Assembly: GCA_009784935.1 (NCBI GenBank)
Contig: WQXI01000002.1
Location: forward strand, 1-64,000
DNA length: 64,000 nucleotides
DNA from: Treponema sp.
GTDB lineage: Bacteria; Spirochaetota; Spirochaetia; Treponematales; Breznakiellaceae
Direction of reading: 5' to 3'
The translations under genes and the position numbers were made by a program. Position 1 is the first letter of the stretch; the number at the start of each line of letters is the position of its first letter. The notes below the pieces were generated by a model. It ran no database searches. It was given only the letters and a program-made list of their open reading frames with translations, and was not told the origin of the DNA. This document shows, in pieces, positions 34,530-42,201 of this stretch.

Positions 34530-35393
34530 ATGACGATTTTAGATGTTATTAATAAAAATTCTCGCAGGTTTTTTACGGTTTTGGCTGTAATGATGTTTCT
34601 ATTACTATGCGGAGCGGTTCCGGCTTTTTCTCAAGCGCCTCAGCTCGGTGCGCCGACATTACAGCAGGTGGCGTTGAATAGCCTGCCTGCGATACCTATA
34701 GCGGGAAATAATCTAAAGTTTCAATTTGGCGGAGATACTTGGATAGCTACAAGAAACGGAAGGAATTTCATAGCTGGTACTTTTGTGTCAGAGAATACAG
34801 GTGACGGAGTTCTTATGACTCTAACCCAAACACATACATTTTTAAGAGTCCAATGGATAAGAACACCCGGGCCCAGCTTGGTTCTGGAATATAAAGACGG
34901 TCCGCCTTCTTCATTTAGGCTGGTTGGTCGTACAGAAGCCCCTGCAGACGCGATGGCAGAAAATACGTCGGCGAACCAAAATTATTACCCCGAAAGAAGT
35001 GGAGCTGTATTGGCAATGTTTGGGGTTGGAGGATGGTTTTCAGATAGCGGAGGAGGAATATGCGGGGTAGATTTATTTTTTATTGGAAAATCTGGTTTTA
35101 CTGTATCAGTAGGAACAGAATACATGTTTGGGGGTTATCATAATGATCGTATCTTTTTTCCTATTGGTTTAGGATATATTTATTTTGACGATTTTTATAT
35201 TGGAGGAATAATTAAAGCACTACATGTTCCATATTATAGTACTTTTCTTTCTCCAACAATTATAGGGGGATACAATTTTAATGGGTTTTCATTAGGAGGC
35301 CAATTATCATATACATATGGTGGTAGTAGATATGGCTTTGACCCAATGGATGGAATCAAACTTTCTTTAAATGTCGGGGTAAGTATAAGGTAG
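34530..35393 (+). CDS. Predicted outer-membrane protein, copy B
   Basis: The 287-residue paralogue of copy A (23831). Signal peptide (about 10-34), then the near-identical soluble domain (about 35-155) and a beta-barrel-like C-terminal half with shared strands: GVDLFFIGKSGFT, FPIGLGYIYFDDFY, IIGGYNFNGFSLGGQLSYT. Between them loops differ from copy A, with several deletions. The conserved 5' half is about 85 percent identical in bases by eye. A strong AAAAGGAG site precedes the ATG. The function is unknown. Confidence 0.7.
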   Translation: MTILDVINKNSRRFFTVLAVMMFLLLCGAVPAFSQAPQLGAPTLQQVALNSLPAIPIAGNNLKFQFGGDTWIATRNGRNFIAGTFVSENTGDGVLMTLTQTHTFLRVQWIRTPGPSLVLEYKDGPPSSFRLVGRTEAPADAMAENTSANQNYYPERSGAVLAMFGVGGWFSDSGGGICGVDLFFIGKSGFTVSVGTEYMFGGYHNDRIFFPIGLGYIYFDDFYIGGIIKALHVPYYSTFLSPTIIGGYNFNGFSLGGQLSYTYGGSRYGFDPMDGIKLSLNVGVSIR

Positions 35394-35605
35394 CGGTTAA
35401 GTATGGAGGGACATTTTAATCAGTGTCCTTTCATGTTTTTTCCTCTGTGTTCTTTGCGCCGCTGTGCTGGGCGCACAGCTCAGGATAAATCCTTCGCGCA
35501 TTATACGCCTCATTGACTTTTGTTGTGCGCCACGCCTCCCTAATTCATTCATCCACACGCAATGCGTGCATTAATGGGCGTGTGTGAGATCTTCATCTAT
35601 GTTGA
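35394..35605. other. Gene-free stretch with degenerate repeat pieces
   Basis: No gene is seen. CCTCTGTGTTCTTTGCGCCG (35442-35461) is an inverse of the CACAGAGG-type repeat that also occurs at 23768-23812 and 36697-36730. A further imperfect dyad, TGCGTGCA-type, lies near 35562-35580. Confidence 0.45.
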
Positions 35606-35606
35606 G

Positions 35607-35636
35607 AAAAAAAAGAGCCTGCAAACGCAGGCTCTT
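35607..35636 (-). terminator. Terminator of the Rpn gene
   Basis: On the minus strand AAGAGCCTGC-gttt-GCAGGCTCTT precedes a T-run (plus-strand A 35607-35614). The stem is the same as at 23717-23738. Confidence 0.9.
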
Positions 35637-35659
35637 AAATTACAATTAATTACATATTG

Positions 35660-36550
35660 TTAAGAAGCAGAGGAAAGTCCCTTTATGGTCTCTAGATCAA
35701 GCCCGGTGATTTTTTGAGTAAACTCGAGAGTCGATCCTTCCGAAAGCAGGTTTCTTGCGATAGTTTGTTTTTCATGTTTGCTTCCCTTTTCAACGCCTCT
35801 TTCAAAACCATCCTCTCTACCTTCTTCTCGGGCAAAAGCGATAGCGTCTTCTGTGTTCCATTCGGTTAAAATCATTCCCAAAACTCCTGACCCATGTTTT
35901 TCTAAGAACTCTACAAGTATATCATGCCTGTGACAGTAATTAATAGCTTCTTTTGTCGCGTCTTCAAGATTACCATATTCTTCAAGATATTTGTGAATCA
36001 GTGCTATAAACTTACTGTATTCCGATAGTTTACTACAGCGATTCTGTATTTCTATGTTCTTACCTTCGGTTATGTTAATCACTTTGACTTCAAGTTCTAA
36101 CATAGGATAAAGAGGCTCAGGAAGACCTAAATCCTCAGGTTTTCTGAATAAATCTGATAGTTTTAGTGTTTTATTGTCAGGAAAAGGGTCTTTCCCGTTA
36201 TAGAGCACAAAGAACTCAGGGCGAGGAATAGATATTTTCCTATCGGAATATAATGCCCTGCCTCTGGTTATCTTTTCTAATATCTTACTGACATAGAGAA
36301 AAAGCCTCAGTGCCATATTGGGGTTAATTGTGCTTTGATGTTCAATAAGAACTACAAGCTTATCCCCTATCTCAAAAGATATATCATTACATAAATCCAT
36401 ATACAGCACGTTTTCTAGTGTGTTAATGGAAACCGGGGTTTCTGGAGAAAGAGAAACATTCTCCAATGCGCAATACAGCTCTCTAAGCAGATCCGGGTCT
36501 GAGAACAAGGATGTGAAGACGCTATCCTTGAACTTTCTGTTAGTTTTCAT
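35660..36550 (-). CDS. Rpn-family recombination-promoting nuclease, intact copy
   Basis: This 296-residue protein has the Rpn/PDDEXK_2 layout. It starts KFKDSVFTSLFSDPDLLRELY, then DISFEIGDKLVVLIEHQSTIN (nuclease core with E and H/Q), FFVLYNGKDPFP, and EAINYCHRHDILVEFLEKHG. The C-terminal region has a charged repeat (EEGREDGFERGVEKGSKHEK) and TLEFTQKITGLDLETIK. Rpn proteins make DNA breaks that raise recA-independent recombination. It is the intact counterpart of the pseudogene at 22891. It shares upstream sequence and terminator with that pseudogene. Confidence 0.9.
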   Translation of the reverse strand: MKTNRKFKDSVFTSLFSDPDLLRELYCALENVSLSPETPVSINTLENVLYMDLCNDISFEIGDKLVVLIEHQSTINPNMALRLFLYVSKILEKITRGRALYSDRKISIPRPEFFVLYNGKDPFPDNKTLKLSDLFRKPEDLGLPEPLYPMLELEVKVINITEGKNIEIQNRCSKLSEYSKFIALIHKYLEEYGNLEDATKEAINYCHRHDILVEFLEKHGSGVLGMILTEWNTEDAIAFAREEGREDGFERGVEKGSKHEKQTIARNLLSEGSTLEFTQKITGLDLETIKGLSSAS

Positions 36551-36865
36551 AATTACTAACTCCTAAGAAAATAAAGATAAAACCTTCAAAAAAGAAAGTT
36601 TTACTTTTAATTGGCGTGAGCATTCGTGGCGCATTAGAAAACGAGGAATTTATTGAGAATTTTTTAAAAAGTATGACAAAAATAATATGGAGAAGACCTC
36701 ACACGGCGGCACAAAGAGCACAGAGGATCTTGCAGCGAAGCTTCTAGTTTTCACCTCTGTGTGAAATTTCTTCTTAAAATTAGTCTTCATAGGCAACTCC
36801 TTCTTTATATGAGGGTTTCCCCACATACTTGACAACTGTATAGCAATACTATTATAGTATACATC
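36551..36865. other. Rpn upstream region and ORF6N B promoter
   Basis: No gene is seen. 36570-36650 resembles the sequence before the Rpn pseudogene (22765-22880). 36697-36730 is a CCTCACACGG...CACAGAGG degenerate repeat. The promoter of the next gene is at 36829-36858: TTGACA, 18 bases, TATAGT, with the ATG seven bases after it. The -10 overlaps the palindrome ATACTATTATAGTAT (36846-36860). Confidence 0.6.
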
Positions 36866-37408
36866 ATGGAAAATGAATTAATTCCCATTCAAAAAATGAT
36901 TTACGAAATCCGGGGAAAAAAGGTCATGTTGGATAGTGATCTTGCTGATTTGTACGAAATTCCAACACATCGCTTGAACGAGGCTGTAAAACGAAATATG
37001 AAACGGTTTCCTGAGGATTTTATGTTTCAATTGACAGAAGATGAATGGGAAAACTTGAGATCGCAATTTGCGATCTCAAGAGATAAACATGGCGGTAGGC
37101 GTTATTTACCTTTGGTTTTTACAGAACACGGAATCCTAATGCTTTCAAGTGTTTTAAACTCTGATAAAGCAATTGAAGTAAACATTCAAATTATGAAGAT
37201 TTTTGTTCATTTACGGCAATATGCTCTTTCTCAGAATGATACCAGCGAACAAATTGTCGAACTAAGAAAACTTCTAATGCTTCATATAGAAAACTGTGAC
37301 TATAGATTTTCTGAGCACGACAAGGCGATAAAACATATAATTCAGGTATTAAACAATCTCATTGATAAACCTAAAGAAGCAAAAACAATTGGTTTTCGTA
37401 AAGATTAG
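36866..37408 (+). CDS. ORF6N-domain DNA-binding protein (copy B)
   Basis: The 180-residue paralogue of the gene at 2020. The N-terminal ORF6N domain has YEIRGKKVMLDSDLADLYEI, RFPEDFMFQLTEDEWENLRS and FTEHGILMLSSVL. The variable segment between RSQFAIS and RYLPL differs from copy A. Its DNA there is a perfect 27-bp palindrome. The last 50 residues (FSEHDKAIKHIIQVLNNLIDK) are helical, like copy A. The predicted mRNA is leaderless, while copy A has a 55-base leader. Function is likely regulatory; the target is unknown. Confidence 0.85.
   Translation: MENELIPIQKMIYEIRGKKVMLDSDLADLYEIPTHRLNEAVKRNMKRFPEDFMFQLTEDEWENLRSQFAISRDKHGGRRYLPLVFTEHGILMLSSVLNSDKAIEVNIQIMKIFVHLRQYALSQNDTSEQIVELRKLLMLHIENCDYRFSEHDKAIKHIIQVLNNLIDKPKEAKTIGFRKD
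37054..37080. repeat. Perfect 27-bp palindrome inside ORF6N copy B
   Basis: CTTGAGATCGCAA and TTGCGATCTCAAG flank a central T without mismatch. It encodes LRSQFAIS. The core is the same as in copy A, but in a different reading frame. Confidence 0.9.
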
Positions 37409-37570
37409 AATTTTTACTGCATTTTTCGATTAATAGGTTTAATAGCTTACAGATGAGGTTCCCATCCAAGATTTATTGGAATTAGTATATTTTCTTCGTA
37501 CAGAGATTATAAGTTGTATTGGCTATTAATTATACTTTATTTTGTAGTGAATTCTTTACTTACTTACTTA

Positions 37571-37719
37571 ATGGCGGTTTACGACGTTTCTCCAAAGGAG
37601 AAATGTACGGTAGCTTTAGTTACCCGTAAACCGCTTCGATAGGCGATGTTCTATCGGTAGATAGAATTTCGCCTATCGGGACTGTATGCGCAGGTCGCAT
37701 TTTTGCGACTTGCGTATAC
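37571..37719 (+). repeat. Structured 149-bp repeat, copy 1 (candidate ncRNA)
   Basis: Three consecutive folding units are visible. Unit 1: GCGGTTTAC pairs with GTAAACCGC around two small hairpins (TTTCTCC/GGAGAAA and GGTAGC/GTTACC), a three-way junction. Unit 2: CGATAGGCGA/TCGCCTATCG around TTCTATC/GATAGAA. Unit 3: a 15-pair stem from GTATGCGCAGG to the TTGCGTATAC arm. Non-Watson-Crick pairs are all G-T on the plus strand, which suggests plus-strand RNA. The region from the ORF6N stop to here (37409-37570) shows nothing else. Confidence 0.75.
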
Positions 37720-37763
37720 TGGCGCGCTGCTCACGCTAAAGCGTTCACGCATTTTTTCGATAA

Positions 37764-37912
37764 ATGGCGGTTTACGACGTTTCTCCGAAGGAGAAATGTA
37801 GGGTAGCTTTAGCTACCCGTAAACCGCTTCGATAGGCGATGTTCTATCGGCAGGTAGAATTTCGCCTATCGTGACTGTATGCGCAGGTCGCATTTTTGCG
37901 ACTTGCGTATAC
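37764..37912 (+). repeat. Structured 149-bp repeat, copy 2 (candidate ncRNA)
   Basis: It differs from copy 1 at 6 of 149 positions and has a period of 193 bp. In unit 1, the change to GGGTAGC/GCTACCC improves pairing. In unit 2, GATAGAA becomes GGTAGAA, leaving a G-T pair. One change is in a loop. It ends directly before the parS site at 37913. The 44-base spacer at 37720-37763 has a small hairpin (ACGCTaaAGCGT) and T-run. Confidence 0.75.
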
Positions 37913-37932
37913 AGTGTTTCACGTGAAACACT
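37913..37932. other. parS site (ParB-binding centromere)
   Basis: AGTGTTTCACGTGAAACACT is a perfect 20-bp palindrome containing the canonical parS TGTTTCACGTGAAACA (37915-37930). It is about 11 kb from oriC, where parS sites cluster in bacteria. The arfB stop codon TGA (37919-37921) lies inside it. parA and parB are not in the window. Confidence 0.9.
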
Positions 37933-38347
37933 TTTGCGCCCGTTCAGCCTTTTTCTGCCCTTGTCGTTTCTTGGATTGAAGGCGCTTTTCTTTGGCGGCT
38001 TTGCTTGGTTTTGTAGGCCGTCGTTGTTTTGGTAGTCTTGCCGAAGCGGCAATAAGCGCTTCCATTCGGAAATAGGCTCTTTCAAGGTTTATCCGCTGGG
38101 AGCGTTCTTCATCCGAAGTTATAACGATTTCGCCTTCCTCCGATTCCCTACAAGATATACGGTTTGCGAGAAGCATTTTGACACGCTCTAGCTCAGGCTC
38201 AGAAAGACCGGCTAATTCGCTAAGGCGCATTCTTAAAGTAACTTTTGTGTTTACTTTATTTACGTTCTGTCCGCCCGGTCCGCCGGAGCGGGAAAAAGCC
38301 GCCTCAGCGAAAGAACGAATAGATTGCCGTAAAAGTTCGATATTCAT
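37919..38347 (-). CDS. arfB: Peptidyl-tRNA hydrolase ArfB-like ribosome rescue factor
   Basis: The 142-residue class-I release-factor-like protein has the GGQ motif in RSGGPGGQNVNKVNTKV and a Lys/Arg-rich C-terminal tail (RRPTKPSKAAKEKRLQSKKR). ArfB enters a stalled ribosome and hydrolyses peptidyl-tRNA without a stop codon. The start is at 38347 (MNIELLRQS), overlapping the DUF4349 stop as TAATG. A longer upstream frame is not needed. The last four codons and the stop overlap the parS site. It has the same strand as DUF4349 and is probably coupled to it. Confidence 0.85.
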   Translation of the reverse strand: MNIELLRQSIRSFAEAAFSRSGGPGGQNVNKVNTKVTLRMRLSELAGLSEPELERVKMLLANRISCRESEEGEIVITSDEERSQRINLERAYFRMEALIAASARLPKQRRPTKPSKAAKEKRLQSKKRQGQKKAERAQKCFT

Positions 38348-39429
38348 TATGCTTTTTTCGCAAAAACAAATAGCCATAGTTTTTTTAGCAGCCCTATCCT
38401 GCCAAAGAAAACCCATATAATTAAAAGTAAAATTGCCAACAGCGGAACTCCGTAAACAATAAAGCCGATTATTATTACAGCTATCGAAGAAAGAAAACCG
38501 CCGAAACCTTTAAATAAATTAACGATTCTTTCACCTAGCGAATTCTCATATCTCACCGGAGCCGAAGTAGGTCCGTAAATAGTTAAGTTGACGGTCGCGT
38601 ATTCTATCAAGTTTGAAAGGTTTCTCAGTTGAGAACCGGTGCTGTCAATTTCGCGCTGCAAGTCTGCAATTCTTGCTTCTACAGAAAGAATCTCTTCGAT
38701 GTTTCGTGCTCGTGAAAGATAGGATTGATAGGTCCTCAAAAGTTCCCGTCTTGACTCAAGCCGGCCTTCAAGATCATAGTATCGAATCGTTACGTCTTCT
38801 GTGCTTTCGGTACGGTTTAACAGCCTGCCAAGATCGCCCAATTCGGTAACAAAGATGTCATAATGCTCTGCAGGAACACGAAGCGAATAAGTATGCGATG
38901 TTTCTACGATCGCTGTAGAAGCAGAATAACCATTGTATTTTTCTAGCTGGCTGATAATAAAAGCGTCAGAAGCTTCGAGGTCTTCGACCCTGAATCTAAG
39001 GCTTCCGCGTTTTATTAATTTATGCTGAGAAGTGTTTAGATTCGAAGAAATTGAATCATTGTTGGATGAAGGTGTTTCACCTCTGCCGCCGCTATACGGC
39101 GAATTTGGGTCAACGCGGCGGTCTCTTTCGTCTTGTGTAATATTACCAAAAATATTTGACATATCTCTGAACACTATTGGCGCACTGCTTTCTAATCCGG
39201 CTGGACCTTCTGGGTTAAAGCCCATGCCTTCATATCTAGTTGTTCTATGGGTATAAAGTGAATCATCATAAGCAACACTTGGGATTCTGAAAGAGCTTTG
39301 GAATTGTTCTTCTGAATCATAACTATACATATTGCCTAGGTCGGCTGAATGTCCTAAAGATCCGCCCCTGCTGCAGCCAAATACTAATAGCGCTGTTAAC
39401 AGTACTAAAACAAAAATTCTTTTCTTCAT
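38347..39429 (-). CDS. DUF4349 lipoprotein
   Basis: This protein has a lipobox signal (LVFGCSRG), a Ser/Asn-rich region, then the DUF4349 domain: LIKRGSLRFRVEDLEASDAFI, an RVPAEHYDIF-type segment, the coiled helix SVEARIADLQREIDSTGSQLRNL, and a C-terminal pair of hydrophobic segments. Length 360 residues. DUF4349 proteins are envelope proteins of unclear role. I prefer the ATG at 39429, which has AAGGAG at the right distance; the upstream ATG at 39444 is part of that region. Confidence 0.85.
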   Translation of the reverse strand: MKKRIFVLVLLTALLVFGCSRGGSLGHSADLGNMYSYDSEEQFQSSFRIPSVAYDDSLYTHRTTRYEGMGFNPEGPAGLESSAPIVFRDMSNIFGNITQDERDRRVDPNSPYSGGRGETPSSNNDSISSNLNTSQHKLIKRGSLRFRVEDLEASDAFIISQLEKYNGYSASTAIVETSHTYSLRVPAEHYDIFVTELGDLGRLLNRTESTEDVTIRYYDLEGRLESRRELLRTYQSYLSRARNIEEILSVEARIADLQREIDSTGSQLRNLSNLIEYATVNLTIYGPTSAPVRYENSLGERIVNLFKGFGGFLSSIAVIIIGFIVYGVPLLAILLLIIWVFFGRIGLLKKLWLFVFAKKA

Positions 39430-39474
39430 TTTTTTCTCCTTCATTTGCTTAAATACATATTATATAAACACATT

Positions 39475-39888
39475 TTAATGGATAGTTGTAACACCAAGTG
39501 TTTTTGCGGCTTTTATTAAATTTTCATCCAGTGTGCAGAGAACAGCTTTTTTTCGATCTGCCAGTTCGAGATAAGCTGCGTCATACGAAGACAGGTTATA
39601 TTTGTTACACAGTTCCCATAATTTTTTGGAATAGTTTATGCCTGTTTCAAAATCGGTTGATAAACAGAATGCAGACACTTTAGGAAAAAATAATAAAACT
39701 TGTTCCGGAGTATACCGATTTCGTCTTAGTAAATTTTTGAAAACGTTAGCGATCTCATACCAGAATAATTGAGGAGTATATTTTCTATCATCATTATTTA
39801 TTTTTTTATATAAATTAGACATTTTTATATCTTTTTCATCTGGAAGAATCAATGCTGCAACAAAAGAAGGATCAAATACGTAATTCAA
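39475..39888 (-). CDS. PIN-domain toxin (VapC-like)
   Basis: A 137-residue PIN-fold ribonuclease. The pattern of acidic residues is D6 (YVFDPSF), E in FWYEIANVF, D in SSYDAAYLELA, and D in LCTLDENLIKAA. VapC-type toxins cleave tRNA or rRNA. It overlaps the antitoxin gene by 4 bases (ATGA). The gene pair lies upstream of the DUF4349 gene and forms its own operon. Confidence 0.85.
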   Translation of the reverse strand: MNYVFDPSFVAALILPDEKDIKMSNLYKKINNDDRKYTPQLFWYEIANVFKNLLRRNRYTPEQVLLFFPKVSAFCLSTDFETGINYSKKLWELCNKYNLSSYDAAYLELADRKKAVLCTLDENLIKAAKTLGVTTIH

Positions 39889-40139
39889 TATTTCCTCCCA
39901 TCCTCAATTGCTTCTCGGATATTAAAGTCTCCGGGCTTGCCATTGTAGAATTTTCGCATTTCAATTAGTGCGTCTACGGCTTCTTTAAAAGTCATCTTTT
40001 TTTCCTGTTCAAAAGGAATAATTTTTGCCACAGGTTTTCCTCTTTTTGTGATGACATAGTCCGCGCCTTTTTCGACGCTATCCAAAACTTGCGAAAAATG
40101 AGTCTTGGCCTCATAAGCTCCAATTTGCTGATATTCCAT
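39885..40139 (-). CDS. Phd/YefM-type antitoxin
   Basis: The 84-residue antitoxin begins QIGAYEAKTHFSQVLDSVEKG and has ITKRGKPVAKIIP, the Phd/YefM fold that binds DNA. The C-terminal half (KEAVDALIEMRKFYNG) would wrap the toxin. It is the first gene of the pair. A strong GGAGGAATAT site precedes the ATG. A perfect palindrome in the promoter is the likely operator for self-repression. Confidence 0.9.
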   Translation of the reverse strand: MEYQQIGAYEAKTHFSQVLDSVEKGADYVITKRGKPVAKIIPFEQEKKMTFKEAVDALIEMRKFYNGKPGDFNIREAIEDGRKY

Positions 40140-40175
40140 ATATTCCTCCTAAAAACATAGTCTAAAACGATGTTC

Positions 40176-40213
40176 TATTAGACTAGTCTAATAGACTGGT
40201 CGGTTAATGTCAA
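40176..40213 (-). promoter_or_regulatory. Promoter/operator of the toxin-antitoxin pair
   Basis: TATTAGACTAGTCTAATA (40176-40193) is a perfect 18-bp palindrome. The minus strand has TTGACA at 40208-40213 and TAGACT 17 bases further, inside the palindrome. TAGACT half-sites recur on both sides. Confidence 0.8.
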
Positions 40214-40291
40214 GAGGGGAAAAATTAATTTAGTAAAATACTTTGCTATTTTGGCGCAATCATGCAAAAATGAATTTATTGGGAAATATCT

Positions 40292-40666
40292 ATGGCTATA
40301 AATATTCAGAACGGGAAAAATTTTGTTAAATCACTTGGAATTATTATTTTTGCAGTTGTAATTGTTTTTTCATTTAGTTCGTGCAGAAAAGATTTATTGG
40401 ACAGAACCAGCTGGATGGGATATTTTCAAGATGTAAAAATAATTATTAGATTTAATAATCCAAATTTTTCAATATCTACTGGAGGGCATACGTTTATAGA
40501 AGGTTCATATTCTATTTCTGGTATGACTGTATCTATGTCAGAAACTGTATCATCAGAAACTATGGATAATGCTTTCTTCATTGGAACAATATCTGGGGAT
40601 ATATTGTCAATAATTATTGGTAATGAAACAATTAATTTTACGAAGCGTCACAGTATTTTTAATTAA
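40292..40666 (+). CDS. Small lipoprotein, unknown function
   Basis: This 124-residue protein has a hydrophobic N-terminal segment and a lipobox-like FSFSSCRKD. The remaining 90 residues look like a small beta domain (RTSWMGYFQDVKIIIRF, TFIEGSYSISGMTVSMS). Such short proteins in this genome resemble lipocalin- or META-like folds, but I do not recognise the family. AT-rich DNA begins here and continues to about 43.45 kb. No strong ribosome-binding site is seen. Confidence 0.6.
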   Translation: MAINIQNGKNFVKSLGIIIFAVVIVFSFSSCRKDLLDRTSWMGYFQDVKIIIRFNNPNFSISTGGHTFIEGSYSISGMTVSMSETVSSETMDNAFFIGTISGDILSIIIGNETINFTKRHSIFN

Positions 40667-40708
40667 AATGTACAACACAATTGCAATTTTTGCAAAAGAA
40701 GGAAAAAC

Positions 40709-41443
40709 ATGAAAAAAGCTGCAAAAGTAATCATTTTATGCGTTATTAGTTTATTTTTCTCATGCGTACGAGGAGATGAAATATTAATAGTTATTCCAAA
40801 TAACTTTATTGGAGAATTTTATATAATAGAAGACAAAAATAATTATCAAAAACCTGATGCTAAAGCATTTGAAAATTTTGGAGATTTTATTTATGAGTTA
40901 AAAGAAGAAGAAAATGAAATAAGAGTAAAAAATATTAATTTATTTAAAAAAAGAGACCTAATATTTTCTTATCTTTGGGTTGAACCTTTAAAAAATGAAA
41001 ATTTAAACATAATATGGGAAAGTGATAAAAAAATAAAAATAGAAGTATATGAAGAAAATATTATTTTAGAACAAAAAATAAATTTGCATGAATCGTTAAT
41101 AGGATTTGAAGAGTTGCGTTTATTATGTGAAACTGAAACTTATATTATTAGAATAGATTTACTAAATAATGGTAATTATAGAATGGTTTTATGGACTATA
41201 GATAAAACTCAATATGAAAGCCCCGATTTGGTTTTAGTTAATGGAGAAAGAATATTTGATGGAAGCGGAGGAAATCATTATTATATATTTGATCTTGATA
41301 ATGTAAAATATATTTTATTGGTCGATATATTAAGCAGAAGCTATGGTGAATTCATTATATATAACGGAAATGAAATATTTTGGTATGATAAAGAAAATGC
41401 TGCGAATATATTATTTGAACAAAAAATAATAAAAATTTATTAA
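40709..41443 (+). CDS. Hypothetical lipoprotein, unknown function
   Basis: A 244-residue predicted lipoprotein: a signal ending LFFSCVRGD, then a charged soluble region (ILIVIPNNFIGEFYIIED) with FDGSGGNHYYIFDLDNVKY towards the C-terminus. The family is not recognised. Base composition is strongly AT, like the restriction-modification genes that follow 71 bases later. It may be part of the same acquired block. Confidence 0.55.
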   Translation: MKKAAKVIILCVISLFFSCVRGDEILIVIPNNFIGEFYIIEDKNNYQKPDAKAFENFGDFIYELKEEENEIRVKNINLFKKRDLIFSYLWVEPLKNENLNIIWESDKKIKIEVYEENIILEQKINLHESLIGFEELRLLCETETYIIRIDLLNNGNYRMVLWTIDKTQYESPDLVLVNGERIFDGSGGNHYYIFDLDNVKYILLVDILSRSYGEFIIYNGNEIFWYDKENAANILFEQKIIKIY

Positions 41444-41514
41444 TATGTGATTTAATATTGACAATATTAGATTTTTAGGTATATATATTTAAATAGAGTG
41501 TTTTGGAGGGGTTT

Positions 41515-42201
41515 TTGAAAATTTCTATAGAAGAATTTAAAGAAAAATTCCAAAAAATAAAAGAAATGGGCTATGTTCCTTCGCAAAGAAAGGGACCAAC
41601 AGGTATAGGTTATACACTTGAAACTCTTTTGGGTATTAGTGAAAACAATGATGCTTCGCCAGATATTGAAGGAGCAGAATTAAAAGCACATAGGACAAAA
41701 GGTTCAAGTTTAATAACACTGTTTACTTTCAATAATAAAGCATGGAAAATGCCGCCTTTAGAAGCTGTTAAAAAATATGGAAGCCTTGATCGAGACGGCA
41801 GGCAAGGACTTTATTACACAATGTCATTAAAACCAAATAGCGCAGGTCTTTTTCTTGATGTTCAAAAAGAAACAATAGCAGTAAGACATATTTCTGGAAA
41901 TATTGTTGTTGAGTGGGTTTTAGAAAAACTAGCAGAAAGATTTGTTCAAAAAATTCCGTCATTAATATTTGTGTCAGCGTTTTCAGAAATGCGTGATAAT
42001 AAGGAGTATTTCCATTTCCAAAGAGCGCAGTTAATGAAAGATACAACGCCAGAATTATTATGCAACCAATTTAAATCAGAAAATATTTTAGTAGACTTGC
42101 GTCTTCATGACAAGGGAACAATGGCTAGAAATCATGGAACAGGTTTTAGAACATATGAAGACAGATTACCGCAATTATTTAGAGTGGTGATAGATTTATG
42201 A
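41515..42201 (+). CDS. MvaI/BcnI-family restriction endonuclease
   Basis: A 228-residue endonuclease. RKGPTGIGYTLETLLGI and DIEGAELKAHR (a PD-(D/E)XK core E-x-K) are typical of MvaI/BcnI enzymes. The C-terminal part has FHFQRAQLM and HGTGFRT, with the His often found in this family. These enzymes cut as monomers at CCNGG-type sites; the exact specificity cannot be read. I prefer the TTG start at 41515 with GGAGGGG six bases before it. The gene overlaps the methyltransferase by ATGA. Confidence 0.8.
   Translation: MKISIEEFKEKFQKIKEMGYVPSQRKGPTGIGYTLETLLGISENNDASPDIEGAELKAHRTKGSSLITLFTFNNKAWKMPPLEAVKKYGSLDRDGRQGLYYTMSLKPNSAGLFLDVQKETIAVRHISGNIVVEWVLEKLAERFVQKIPSLIFVSAFSEMRDNKEYFHFQRAQLMKDTTPELLCNQFKSENILVDLRLHDKGTMARNHGTGFRTYEDRLPQLFRVVIDL

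Noticed and set aside
37571-37912. Integron attC sites
   Set aside because: The elements are palindromic and of similar length, and Treponema can carry integrons, but the usual attC core (GTTRRRY with its inverse) is not seen and the three-unit fold is different.
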